Source: Nocardioides sp. PD653-B2
GTDB lineage: Bacteria > Actinomycetota > Actinomycetes > Propionibacteriales > Nocardioidaceae
DNA: 64,000 bases
Reading direction: 5' to 3'
Assembly (NCBI RefSeq): GCF_002117935.1
Contig: NZ_BDJE01000011.1
Location: 32,425 to 96,424 of the forward strand
The notes beneath the pieces are model-generated. The model saw nothing but the letters and a program-made list of their open reading frames with translations, was not told the origin of the DNA and did no database searches. Both the position numbers and the translations under genes were made by a program. How positions within the stretch are numbered: position 1 is the stretch's first letter; every line of letters starts with the position of its first letter. Positions 9,035 through 17,130 of the stretch are shown here, one piece after another.

Positions 9035-9999
9035 GCCGTCGTGCGCTCGTGGTCGTCGAGCCACGGTCCGGGCGCGTGCCCGCGGGCCAGCTGGGCGTGT
9101 TGTCCGCCGCCGCCCGGGTGTGCGACGCGGTCGAGGTGCTGCTGCCGGTGGCCGACGGAGACCCCGTCGACGAGCTGGCCGGCGAGCTGGCGAGGCACGG
9201 CGCGGGCGCCGTACGGGTCGTGACCGGGCTGCCCGCCACCAGCGCGCCCCGCGTCGCCGTCGTCGCCGCCCTGCACGCCGAGGAGCCCTACGACCTGGTC
9301 GCCTTCGAGAACTCCTCGTTGTCGGCCGACGTCGCCGGTGCCCTCGCGGTCCGGCTCGGCGCCGGCGTCTGCTGGGACCTCTCCGGCCTCGACGACGTCG
9401 ACGGCGAGCTGGTCGGCCGACGCCTCGCCCTGGCGGACTCCACGTCCGTGGACGTGGGCTGGGTCGGCGGCCCCGCCATCGCGATCTTCCGCACCGCGGC
9501 GCTCGACGCCGTGCAGCACCCGGCCGGCGACGCGCCCCGGGTGGTGCCGGTCCAGGTGCCCGCCGCGACCGGGCCGGAGGTGAGGCTCGACGAGTCGCCG
9601 GGCGGCGCCGACGTCGTGCGGTCGGGCCTGGACACCGCCGACATCGTGGTCGCCGGCGGCCGCGGTCTCGGCAGCCAGGACAACATCGCCCTCCTCGAGG
9701 AGCTCGCCTCGGTGCTGGGTGGTGTCGTGGGCGTGAGCATGCCGGTGGTCGACCGCGGCTGGTACCCCTACGCCCACCAGGTCGGCCAGACCGGCCGCAC
9801 CGTGCGCCCGCGCCTCTACCTCGCCTGCGGCATCTCCGGCGCCGTGCAGCACCGGGTCGGCATGTCCCGCTCGGGCACCGTCATCGCGATCAACACCGAC
9901 CCCCAGGCGCCGATCTTCGACCTGTGCGACCTCGGCGTGGTCGGCGACCTGACCGAGGTCGTCCCCCGCATCACCGCGTTGCTCCGCGAGCGGTCCTGA
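9031..9999 (+). CDS. etfA: electron transfer flavoprotein alpha subunit (pathway-dedicated paralogue)
   Basis: This 322-residue EtfA-like protein ends with the FAD-binding domain: VGQTGRTVRP near 251, LYLACGISGAVQH just after it, and AINTDPQAPIF. It begins at a GTG (9031) that overlaps the etfB stop codon by 4 bases. It binds the FAD that accepts electrons from the TMADH-like partner. It is the last gene of the rightward operon and converges on the sugar dehydrogenase operon with a gap of only 21 bases. Confidence 0.88.
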   Translation: MSRRALVVVEPRSGRVPAGQLGVLSAAARVCDAVEVLLPVADGDPVDELAGELARHGAGAVRVVTGLPATSAPRVAVVAALHAEEPYDLVAFENSSLSADVAGALAVRLGAGVCWDLSGLDDVDGELVGRRLALADSTSVDVGWVGGPAIAIFRTAALDAVQHPAGDAPRVVPVQVPAATGPEVRLDESPGGADVVRSGLDTADIVVAGGRGLGSQDNIALLEELASVLGGVVGVSMPVVDRGWYPYAHQVGQTGRTVRPRLYLACGISGAVQHRVGMSRSGTVIAINTDPQAPIFDLCDLGVVGDLTEVVPRITALLRERS

Positions 10000-10020
10000 C
10001 GCCGGCGACCTCGACCGACG

Positions 10021-11115
10021 TCAGCCGACGGGCACCCAGCACTCGCCGGCGACGGAGTCGAGCACGGCCTGGGTGATCCGGGCCGCACGCACCCCGTCGG
10101 CGAAGCTGGGCATCCCCTCGGGCACCTCCTCGGTCCCCGAGGCGCCAACGGCCTGGTAGACGTCGCCGACCAGGGCGTTGAAGCAGTCCTGGTAGCCCTG
10201 GGGGTGCCCCGGCGGGAGCGGGGTGAGCAGCGCGGAGCCGGTCCGGTGCACGGTGACCCCGCGTGGCACGACGGACGCGTGTGAGCGGCTGCCGACCCAC
10301 AGGGTCTCGGGCAGCTCCTGGTCGAAGGAGAGCGACTGGTCCGCGCCGTCGAGGGAGAACCACAACCGGTTCTTCCGGCCGGGGGAGACCTGGCTGACCA
10401 CGACCGACCCGACGGCCCCGAGATCGGTTTCGAACTGCACGGTGGCGATGTCCTCGGTGGTCACCTCGACGGTCGACTCGCGGCTGTTGATCGCGGTCTT
10501 GCGCTGCGCGGACAGGCGGGTGATCCGGTGGCCGGAGACGAACTCGACCAGGTCGCACCAGTGCACGCCGATGTCCGCGAAGGCCCGCGACGCGCCGCCG
10601 ACCGCGGCGTCCACCCGCCAGTTGACGTCGGCGCTGGTGGAGAGCCAGTCCTGCAGGTAGCTGCCGTGCAGCAGCCACAGCTGCCCGACGTCGCCGCTGC
10701 GCACCCGGGCCCGCGCCTCGAGCGCGGACTGGTAGTAGCGGTAGACGAACGGTACGGCGGTGACCGCACCGTGCTCGGCCGCCAGGGCGGCGAGCTCCAC
10801 GGCGTCGTTCAGCGTGGTCGCCAGCGGCTTCTCGCAGACGACCGCCTTGCCGGCCTCGAGGGCCAGCCGGGCGAGCGGTGCGTGCAGGTTGTTCGGCGTG
10901 CAGATGTGGACGACGTCGACATCGTCGGAGGCGATCAGCCCCTCCGCGGACTCGGCCGCGAACCGGGCGCCGAGCCTCCGCGCGCCCTCCTCGGCCGCCT
11001 CCTGGCTGTGGTCGGCGACGGCGACGAGGTCACCGCCGGCGGCCCGGACCGCGTGCGCGTGGACACTGCCGATGAACCCCGCGCCGATGATGCCGGACCG
11101 GACGCGGTCATTCAT
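10021..11115 (-). CDS. Gfo/Idh/MocA-family oxidoreductase (candidate 3-keto-sugar reductase)
   Basis: This 364-residue NAD(P)-dependent sugar dehydrogenase has GAGFIG (11-16) for the cofactor, CEKP (94-97) with the conserved lysine, and the catalytic pair D181/H185 in DIGVHW. It is the fourth gene of a leftward operon and overlaps the levoglucosan-dehydrogenase-like gene by 8 bases. In the known levoglucosan pathway a second Gfo/Idh/MocA enzyme (LgdC) reduces 3-keto-glucose to glucose. This gene holds the equivalent place, but the assignment is by context. Confidence 0.87.
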   Translation of the reverse strand: MNDRVRSGIIGAGFIGSVHAHAVRAAGGDLVAVADHSQEAAEEGARRLGARFAAESAEGLIASDDVDVVHICTPNNLHAPLARLALEAGKAVVCEKPLATTLNDAVELAALAAEHGAVTAVPFVYRYYQSALEARARVRSGDVGQLWLLHGSYLQDWLSTSADVNWRVDAAVGGASRAFADIGVHWCDLVEFVSGHRITRLSAQRKTAINSRESTVEVTTEDIATVQFETDLGAVGSVVVSQVSPGRKNRLWFSLDGADQSLSFDQELPETLWVGSRSHASVVPRGVTVHRTGSALLTPLPPGHPQGYQDCFNALVGDVYQAVGASGTEEVPEGMPSFADGVRAARITQAVLDSVAGECWVPVG

Positions 11116-12268
11116 CGATCGTGATCCAGCTCCCGGACGCGGACGACTCCATGATCGCGTCGGCGATCAGCGAGATCCGCCAGCCGTCGTGGAAGTTCGG
11201 CGACGCCTCGGTGCCCTCGACGATGCAGCGGAAGAGGTCGTAGGCCTCGATGATCTTGGTCTCGCCGTAGCCGATGCCGAGAGCCGGGATCGGCCAGAGC
11301 CCCTCGCCGTACGGGTGCGCCGGGCCGGTGTAGACCGTGCGGAAGCCGCGCCGGTCGCCCGGGTCGCTGGCGAAGAAGACCTGCAGCTCGTCGCGCCGCT
11401 CGTAGTTGAAGTAGATCGACCCCTCGGTGCCGTGCACCTCGACGGTGATGAAGTTGTTGCGGCCGTAGCCGTTGCGGGTCGCCTCGATCGAGCCGACGGC
11501 GCCGTTGGCGAACTTCAGCATCGTCATCATCTCGTCGTCGACGTCGACGGGCCCGAGCTCGCCGCCGGAGCGCGAGGTCCCGAGCGCGTCGCGGCCGCCG
11601 CTCTGCTGGGGGCGCTCGGCGATGATGGTCCGCGCCAGCCCGTTGACGGCGCTGATCTCGCCGGCGAGGTAGCGGGCCAGGTCGACGACGTGCGTGCCGA
11701 TGTCGCCGATCGCGCCCGAGCCGGCGATGTCCTTCTGGAAGCGCCAGGACAGCGGCGACTGCGGGTCTGCGCTCCAGTCCTGGAGGTAGGTGCCGCGGAA
11801 GTTGACGATCTCCCCGATGGCGCCCTCCTCGATGTACTTCTTGGCGAGCGCGATCGCGGGCGTACGCCGGTAGTTGAACGCCACCATGTTGACCACGCCC
11901 GCGGCCGTCACGGCGTCGAGCATCGCCTTCGCCTCACCCGCGGTGCGGGCCAGCGGCTTCTCGCAGATGATGTGCTTGCCGGCCTGGGCCGCCGCGATCG
12001 CCATCTCCGGGTGCAGGTGGTTCGGCGTGGCGATGTCGACGACGTCGATCGTCGGGTCCTCGATCACGCGGCGCCAGTCACCGGTGCTGGACTCGAAGCC
12101 GAAGCGCGCGGCGCCCTCGGCGGCGAGCTCCTCGGTCGCCTCGGCGATGACGGCGCGGACCGGGATGGCCGGCGCGGGCCAGAAGAACATCGGCATCGAG
12201 GCATAGGCCATCGAGTGGGCCTTCCCCATGAATCCGGCCCCGATGAGACCGACGCGTAGCTCTCGCAT
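11108..12268 (-). CDS. lgdA: levoglucosan dehydrogenase-like Gfo/Idh/MocA oxidoreductase
   Basis: This 386-residue protein has GAGFMG (10-15), CEKP with K104, and catalytic D189/H193 in DIGTHVVD. The extended N-terminal stretch with MPMFFWPAP (about 25-33) and the WSADPQSPLSWRF segment (about 165-177) are features I recognise from actinobacterial levoglucosan dehydrogenase, which oxidises C3 of 1,6-anhydroglucose with NAD+. Length and the adjacent pair of TIM-barrel proteins agree with that pathway. No alignment could be run, so a related 3-hydroxyl dehydrogenase for other glycosides remains possible. Confidence 0.78.
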   Translation of the reverse strand: MRELRVGLIGAGFMGKAHSMAYASMPMFFWPAPAIPVRAVIAEATEELAAEGAARFGFESSTGDWRRVIEDPTIDVVDIATPNHLHPEMAIAAAQAGKHIICEKPLARTAGEAKAMLDAVTAAGVVNMVAFNYRRTPAIALAKKYIEEGAIGEIVNFRGTYLQDWSADPQSPLSWRFQKDIAGSGAIGDIGTHVVDLARYLAGEISAVNGLARTIIAERPQQSGGRDALGTSRSGGELGPVDVDDEMMTMLKFANGAVGSIEATRNGYGRNNFITVEVHGTEGSIYFNYERRDELQVFFASDPGDRRGFRTVYTGPAHPYGEGLWPIPALGIGYGETKIIEAYDLFRCIVEGTEASPNFHDGWRISLIADAIMESSASGSWITIDE

Positions 12269-12312
12269 GGTGGTGCTCCGTTCCTTTGTGCTCGCCGAGG
12301 CGAGGCGTGTCG

Positions 12313-13146
12313 TCAGGCGAGCCCGAGCTCAGCGAGGATGGTGTCGAGGTGGGCCTTGGAGATCTTGGCGGCGTCGAGGGGCGCGCCGGCGTACTCGTCG
12401 AGCTCGACCATCAGCCAGCTGTCGTAGCCGACCTCGTCGATGGCCCGCACGATGTCGGTGAAGTCCAGCGACCCCTCCCCGAGCGGCGTCCAGCCGAACG
12501 GGTCGAGGACGACGTCCTTGAGGTGCACGTGCTTGACGCGGTCGCCGTACTGGCGGATCAGCGTGGCGGGGTCGCCGCCACCGGCCGCGAGGTGTCCGGT
12601 GTCGGGGCAGAAGCCGATCTCGGAGACGTCCATGATCCGCTCCAGCTCGTCGGGGTTCTCGACGATGGTCGTCAGGTGCGGGTGGTACGTCGCGACGAGG
12701 CCCTTGTCGGCTGCCATCTGCGACACCCGGTCGAGGCCGCGGCCCAGGGCGGCGTAGTCCTCGTCGGTCGTGCCGGCCGCCCGCCGGGCGCCGCCTCCGA
12801 CCACGAGGCGCTCGGCGCCGAACTGGGCGGCGAGGTCGATCGCGCGGCGGATCTTGTCCATCTCGTCGGGCAGGATGTCGGCGTAGACGAAGTTCGCGCC
12901 GGTGTAGACGCTGACCAGCTCGAGGTTGTTGTCGCCGAGGATCGCGTGCAGCACGTCGGGCTCGTCGGCGTACTTGGCGACGTCGCCGTCGAACATCTCG
13001 GTGCCGGCGTAGCCCGCCTCGCCGATGTCGCGTGCTGCGTCGGCCATGTCGCCGACGCCGCAGTAGAAGAGGTCCTTCACGCTCGTGACGCCGACGGGGT
13101 GGCCGAGGACCCCACCCCACGTGATGGAGCAGTAGCCGAGCTTCAT
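12313..13146 (-). CDS. sugar phosphate isomerase/epimerase-like TIM barrel (IolE/LgdB-like)
   Basis: This 277-residue protein of the xylose-isomerase-like/AP-endonuclease-2 fold shows probable metal ligands and catalytic residues at H155/H157, D182, H185, H208 and E248. The VATYHPH and CPDTGH motifs resemble inosose dehydratase IolE. In levoglucosan breakdown two such proteins (LgdB1, LgdB2) beta-eliminate 3-keto-levoglucosan and hydrate the resulting glucal. This gene and its neighbour form the same pair. It starts at ATG 13146. Confidence 0.82.
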   Translation of the reverse strand: MKLGYCSITWGGVLGHPVGVTSVKDLFYCGVGDMADAARDIGEAGYAGTEMFDGDVAKYADEPDVLHAILGDNNLELVSVYTGANFVYADILPDEMDKIRRAIDLAAQFGAERLVVGGGARRAAGTTDEDYAALGRGLDRVSQMAADKGLVATYHPHLTTIVENPDELERIMDVSEIGFCPDTGHLAAGGGDPATLIRQYGDRVKHVHLKDVVLDPFGWTPLGEGSLDFTDIVRAIDEVGYDSWLMVELDEYAGAPLDAAKISKAHLDTILAELGLA

Positions 13147-13213
13147 GTTGACTCCCTGGACTTGCCGCGACGGACGGGGCCGTCGTGGGTGGTTGGATGA
13201 CGCCGGGGCGGCG

Positions 13214-14134
13214 TCAGTGCACGATCAGGGGCGCGAGGGTGCGGTGGGCGACCTCGAGACCGGTCTTGATCCGGTCCTCGGTGCCGCCCCACACAGGGTC
13301 CTCGTGCTCGACGGAGAGCACGCCCTCGAAGCCGCCTTCGTAGAGGGTGTCGACGATGCGGCCCCAGTCGACCTCGCCGAGGCCGGGCACCCGGTAGCGC
13401 CACCAGCCCACGTCCCACGGGTCGTCGCGCGACGGGCCGCGGCCCGGCCAGCCGTAGCGGTTGCGACGATCGGGGAAGGTCTGGATGTCCTTGGCCTGCG
13501 CGTGCGGGATCTTGTCGACGTAGGGGCGGAGCGCCTCCACGGGGTCGATGCCCATCCAGACCAGGTGTGAGGGGTCGTAGTTGAGGTAGAGCCCGATCGA
13601 GAACATCCACTCCCACAGCTCGGGGGAGTAGGCGAGGTTGCCGGGGTAGCCGTCGGGGTGCCAGCCCTCCATCACGCAGTTCTCGATGACGAGCTTGACC
13701 CCGTGCTCGCCGGCGCGCTCGACGAGGGGCGCGAAGGCCTCCTCGGCCTGGGCGAGGTTCTCCTTGACCGACCGCGACGGGTCCCGCCCGACGAAGGTGC
13801 CGACCGTGGGGCACCCGAGCAGCGCGGCCGCCTCGATGCAGGCCAGGACGTGGGCGTTGACCGCTGCCCGCTCGGTCGGGTCGGGGTGGAGGTTGTTGTC
13901 GTAGAACGCCAGGGAGGAGAGCTCGAGCCCCGCGCCGTCGAACCGCGCCCGGATCGCGAGCGCCTCGTCTGCCGTCAGCTGCTCCACGGCGATGTGGGTC
14001 GCGGTGAACGGGCGATCTCCGAGAGCCGGCCACGCGGCGACCTCGAGTGCCTGGTAGCCCTGCTCGACGGCGTAGTCGACGAGGGTGTCCAGGCTGAGGT
14101 CCGGCAGGCAGGCGGTGAGGAATCCCAGCTTCAT
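13214..14134 (-). CDS. sugar phosphate isomerase/epimerase-like TIM barrel (LgdB-like)
   Basis: This 306-residue protein is the first gene of the leftward operon. It has the same TIM-barrel fold as its neighbour, with metal ligands read as E151 (VIENC), D187/H190 (YDPSH), H211 and E276 (SVEHED). Related proteins act on 3-keto sugars as beta-eliminases, hydratases, epimerases or C-glycoside lyases. With the dehydrogenases in the operon, a lyase or hydratase role in 3-keto-glycoside cleavage is the best reading; the exact step is unknown. Confidence 0.82.
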   Translation of the reverse strand: MKLGFLTACLPDLSLDTLVDYAVEQGYQALEVAAWPALGDRPFTATHIAVEQLTADEALAIRARFDGAGLELSSLAFYDNNLHPDPTERAAVNAHVLACIEAAALLGCPTVGTFVGRDPSRSVKENLAQAEEAFAPLVERAGEHGVKLVIENCVMEGWHPDGYPGNLAYSPELWEWMFSIGLYLNYDPSHLVWMGIDPVEALRPYVDKIPHAQAKDIQTFPDRRNRYGWPGRGPSRDDPWDVGWWRYRVPGLGEVDWGRIVDTLYEGGFEGVLSVEHEDPVWGGTEDRIKTGLEVAHRTLAPLIVH

Positions 14135-14181
14135 GGCACTCCTTCATCGGCGATGGTGCCTGGATTCTAATGTCTCTGATC

Positions 14182-14210
14182 GACAGAATAAAGGTCGCTG
14201 ACAAAATAAA
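14182..14210. promoter_or_regulatory. tandem direct-repeat operator, probable ROK-regulator site
   Basis: In the 96-base divergent intergenic region, GACAGAATAAA (14182-14192) and GACAAAATAAA (14200-14210) repeat with an 18-base period in an AT-rich island. Read on the minus strand the unit is TTTATTYTGTC, similar in style to NagC/Mlc-type ROK sites. It is placed to control both the sugar-catabolic operon and the ROK gene itself. Confidence 0.5.
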
Positions 14211-14230
14211 CATCGGTTTCGAACGCTAAT

Positions 14231-15505
14231 ATGCATCGCATGGCCGGCCTGGATCCCCCACGCGACGTGCTCGCCGTGGTCCAGCGGGTCCGCGAGCTCG
14301 GGGCCACCACGCGGGCAGACCTGGGTCGCAGCCTCGGGCTGGGCCGCGGCGTCGTCAACCAGCGGCTCGGCGTGCTCCGCGACCTGGGCCTGGTCGAGGA
14401 GGGTGACATCCGATCCTCCTCGGGCGGTCGGGCCCCCCGGGAGCTGCGATTCCGCGGCGTCGCGGGCTACGTCCTGGTCGCCGACCTCGACGCCTCGGCG
14501 TTCGCCGCGGGCGTCAGCGACCTCACCGGGCGGCTGGTCGCGACCGACGAGGTCTGCTCGGACATCGCCGACGGGCCCGCGCTGGTCCTGGACCGGGTCG
14601 CCGACGCCTGGGAGCGGCTGTGCCGCTCGACCGGCATCCCGCTCGACCAGGTCTGGGGCATCGGGCTGGGCGTGCCCGGGCCGGTGGAGTTCGCGACCGG
14701 TCGTCCGATCGCGCCGCCGATCATGCCGGGCTGGGACGCCTACGACGTGCGCGAGCACCTCGGCGCGCGCTTCTCGGTGCCGGTGTGGGTGGACAACGAG
14801 GTCAACCTCGAGGCGCTCGGCGAGGCCCGCGCGGGCTCAGGCGCCGGGGTCACCGACATGGTCTTCGTGAAGCTCGGCGTCGGCATCGGCGCCGGCGTGA
14901 TCTCCGGGTCGCGGCTGCACCGCGGCGCGCAGGGTGCCGCCGGCGACATCGGCCACGTCGCCGTCCTGGACGACGACCACGAGCTGTGCCGCTGCGGCAA
15001 CACCGGCTGCCTCGAGGTCGTCGCCGGTGGCGCGGCGCTGATCCGGCGGGTCCACGAGAGGGGCGCCGGGCCCACCGGGGAGGCCGGCCCCCGCCTCGGC
15101 TCGCTGGTGGCCGCGGGCCAGCCCCTGGCCATCGCGGACATCACCTCGGCGGGCGCGCAGGGCGACCCGCTGGCGCTGGACCTGCTGACCCAGTCGGCGC
15201 GCCTGGTGGGCGGCGCCCTCGCGACGCTGGTGAACTTCTTCAACCCCTCCCTGCTCGTCGTCGGAGGCGACCTCGTGCAGGGGTCGGACCTCGTCCTCTC
15301 CACCATCCGGGAGTCGGTCTACGGGCGGTCCTTGCCGCTGGCGACGAGGAACCTCGTCATCGGCCGCAGCGGACTCGGCCTCACCGCCGGCCTGGTCGGG
15401 GCCGCGGCGATGACCGTCGACGAGCTCCTGGCGGACCGGCGGTTCCACGCCTGGGCGCCCCATCGTTCCCCGCACGGACATCCAGAGATTGCGAGCATCC
15501 CATGA
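14231..15505 (+). CDS. ROK-family transcriptional regulator
   Basis: This 424-residue ROK protein has an N-terminal winged helix (about 15-65) that would bind DNA and a sugar-kinase-like C-terminal domain. The zinc motif CRCGNTGC begins near residue 253. The usual catalytic Asp of ROK kinases is replaced in VDNEVN by Glu, which agrees with a sensor rather than a kinase. It is divergent from the levoglucosan-type operon and is the obvious candidate repressor for it. The start is ATG 14231; ATG 14240 is an alternative, and there is no clear ribosome site, so a leaderless message is possible. Confidence 0.88.
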   Translation: MHRMAGLDPPRDVLAVVQRVRELGATTRADLGRSLGLGRGVVNQRLGVLRDLGLVEEGDIRSSSGGRAPRELRFRGVAGYVLVADLDASAFAAGVSDLTGRLVATDEVCSDIADGPALVLDRVADAWERLCRSTGIPLDQVWGIGLGVPGPVEFATGRPIAPPIMPGWDAYDVREHLGARFSVPVWVDNEVNLEALGEARAGSGAGVTDMVFVKLGVGIGAGVISGSRLHRGAQGAAGDIGHVAVLDDDHELCRCGNTGCLEVVAGGAALIRRVHERGAGPTGEAGPRLGSLVAAGQPLAIADITSAGAQGDPLALDLLTQSARLVGGALATLVNFFNPSLLVVGGDLVQGSDLVLSTIRESVYGRSLPLATRNLVIGRSGLGLTAGLVGAAAMTVDELLADRRFHAWAPHRSPHGHPEIASIP

Positions 15506-15789
15506 GCCTCCACGTCGTCGCCCACTTCCACGCCGCGCCCGGTCGCGGGCCCGAGCTGCGTGCCCTGCTCGCGCCGCTCGTGGCGCCGACCAGCACCGAG
15601 GACGGCTGCCTCGTCTACCGCCTGCACGAGGACGAGTCCGACCCGGATCACTTCGTGTTCATCGAGGAGTGGCGCGACGCGGCCAGCCTCGATCTGCACA
15701 TGCAGACGCCCCACGTCGCCGGCATGCTGGCCGACGTCCCGCCGCTGCTGGCCGGGCCCGTGGCGGCGTACCGGCTCGCCGAGGTCTGA
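15502..15789 (+). CDS. antibiotic biosynthesis monooxygenase (ABM/YgiN)-domain protein
   Basis: This 95-residue single-domain protein has the dimeric ferredoxin-like ABM fold: VVAHFHAAPGR at the start, then EDGCLVYRLHED and FVFIEEWRD. Family members include quinol monooxygenases and cofactor-free oxygenases, and many are uncharacterised. Its ATG overlaps the stop of the ROK gene (ATGA), so it is co-expressed with the regulator. Its role in the sugar pathway is not evident. Confidence 0.82.
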   Translation: MSLHVVAHFHAAPGRGPELRALLAPLVAPTSTEDGCLVYRLHEDESDPDHFVFIEEWRDAASLDLHMQTPHVAGMLADVPPLLAGPVAAYRLAEV

Positions 15790-15812
15790 GCCGCGCTCGG
15801 GCCGGGTTCGGC

Positions 15813-17060
15813 TCAGCTCGCCGTCGGCAGCAGCTGGGGGACGCTGCGGCTCCCGGCCCAGTCGGCGAAGTACTCCGGGGCGAAGATCTCGTGCAACGCC
15901 AGGGCCGCCGCGCCCTGCAGTGCCGAGCCGGAGCCGAGGCCCACCTTGCCGATCACCAGCTCGCGGGTCGCCAGCGGTAGCGAGCGCGAGTAGACGATGT
16001 TGCGCACGGTGGCGAGGTAGGCGTCGCCCGCGGCCATCAGCCGTCCGCCCAGCAGGATGAGCGCGGGGTTGAAGAAGTTGACGATCAGCGCGAGCGTGTC
16101 GCCGACCAGCCGGGCGGAGTCGTTCATCAGCTTCATGCACGAGTAGTCGCCGCTCAGCGCGCCGTCGACGACGTCGTCACCGGTGACCGGGCGGCCCGCG
16201 GTCCGCTCGAGGAGGAACGGGCTCTCGCCACGGTCGACCAGCTCCTGGCCCTGGCGGCCGAGGGCCCAGCCGCTCGCGAGGGCCTCCAGGCAGCCGGTGT
16301 TGCCGCAGCGGCACACGATCGTCGGGTCGTCGCTGACCTTGACGTGGCCGATGTCGCCGGCCGAGCCCTGGGCGCCGCGGTGCAGGACCCCGTTGGAGAT
16401 CAGCCCGGCGCCGATGCCGGTGCTGAGCTTGACGACCACCACGTCCCGCTGGTTCATCGCGGTGCCGCCGCGCAGCTCGCCGAGGGCCATCACGTTCACG
16501 TCGTTGTCGACCCACACCGGCACGCCGTAGCGCTCCTGGAGGCGCCGGCGTACGTCGACGTCGCTCCACCCCGGCATGATCGGCGGACTCACCGCGAGCC
16601 CCGTGGCGTGCTCGATCGGGCCGGGCACGCCGAGCCCGACCCCCCACAGCTGACGACCGGCGTCCTTGGCGGTGACCAGGACCTTGTCGAACTCCTCGCA
16701 CAGCGCCTTCAACGTCTGCTCGGGTCCGAGACCGATGTCGTGCTCGATGCTGACCTGCACCAGGATCTGGCCGCTGAGGTCGGCGAGGCCGACGAACATC
16801 GACCGGGCGCCGATGTCGGCGCAGAGCACGTGGCCGCTGGTCGTGTTGAAGTGCAGGCCGCGCGGCGAGCGCCCGCGCGGGACCGAGAGCCGATCGCCCT
16901 CACCGAGCAGCCCGAGCTCGAGGAGCTGGTCCAGGCGACGCGACACGACGGCGCGACCGAACTGCGTGGCACGGGCGAGGTCGGGCCGGGTCACCGCCTG
17001 TCCCGACCGGACCAGCTCCAGGATCTCGAGCAGGCTGCGGGACTCTTCGTCGTCGAGCAT
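15813..17060 (-). CDS. ROK-family transcriptional regulator (second copy)
   Basis: This 415-residue ROK protein has an N-terminal winged helix (about 10-55), a sugar-kinase-like core with VDNDVN near 184-189, and a zinc site made by H239, C250, C252 and C257 (CRCGNTGC). Unlike the first ROK protein it keeps the Asp at the kinase catalytic position. The ATG at 17060 is chosen because it begins the conserved helix-turn-helix; the frame continues upstream without support. It lies after the KDPG aldolase gene on the same strand and probably regulates that cluster. Confidence 0.87.
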   Translation of the reverse strand: MLDDEESRSLLEILELVRSGQAVTRPDLARATQFGRAVVSRRLDQLLELGLLGEGDRLSVPRGRSPRGLHFNTTSGHVLCADIGARSMFVGLADLSGQILVQVSIEHDIGLGPEQTLKALCEEFDKVLVTAKDAGRQLWGVGLGVPGPIEHATGLAVSPPIMPGWSDVDVRRRLQERYGVPVWVDNDVNVMALGELRGGTAMNQRDVVVVKLSTGIGAGLISNGVLHRGAQGSAGDIGHVKVSDDPTIVCRCGNTGCLEALASGWALGRQGQELVDRGESPFLLERTAGRPVTGDDVVDGALSGDYSCMKLMNDSARLVGDTLALIVNFFNPALILLGGRLMAAGDAYLATVRNIVYSRSLPLATRELVIGKVGLGSGSALQGAAALALHEIFAPEYFADWAGSRSVPQLLPTAS

Positions 17061-17066
17061 TGGCGA

Positions 17067-17076
17067 ACGATATCGT
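17067..17076. promoter_or_regulatory. short palindrome before the second ROK gene
   Basis: ACGATATCGT is a perfect 10-bp palindrome 6 bases upstream of the ROK start codon. Its place would suit autoregulation, but it is short and no second copy was found. Confidence 0.2.
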
Positions 17077-17130
17077 GCGCTCAGCGCGGCGAGAGTCCGC
17101 TGGCGGGCCGACCGGGAGCGGGCAGCTCGG

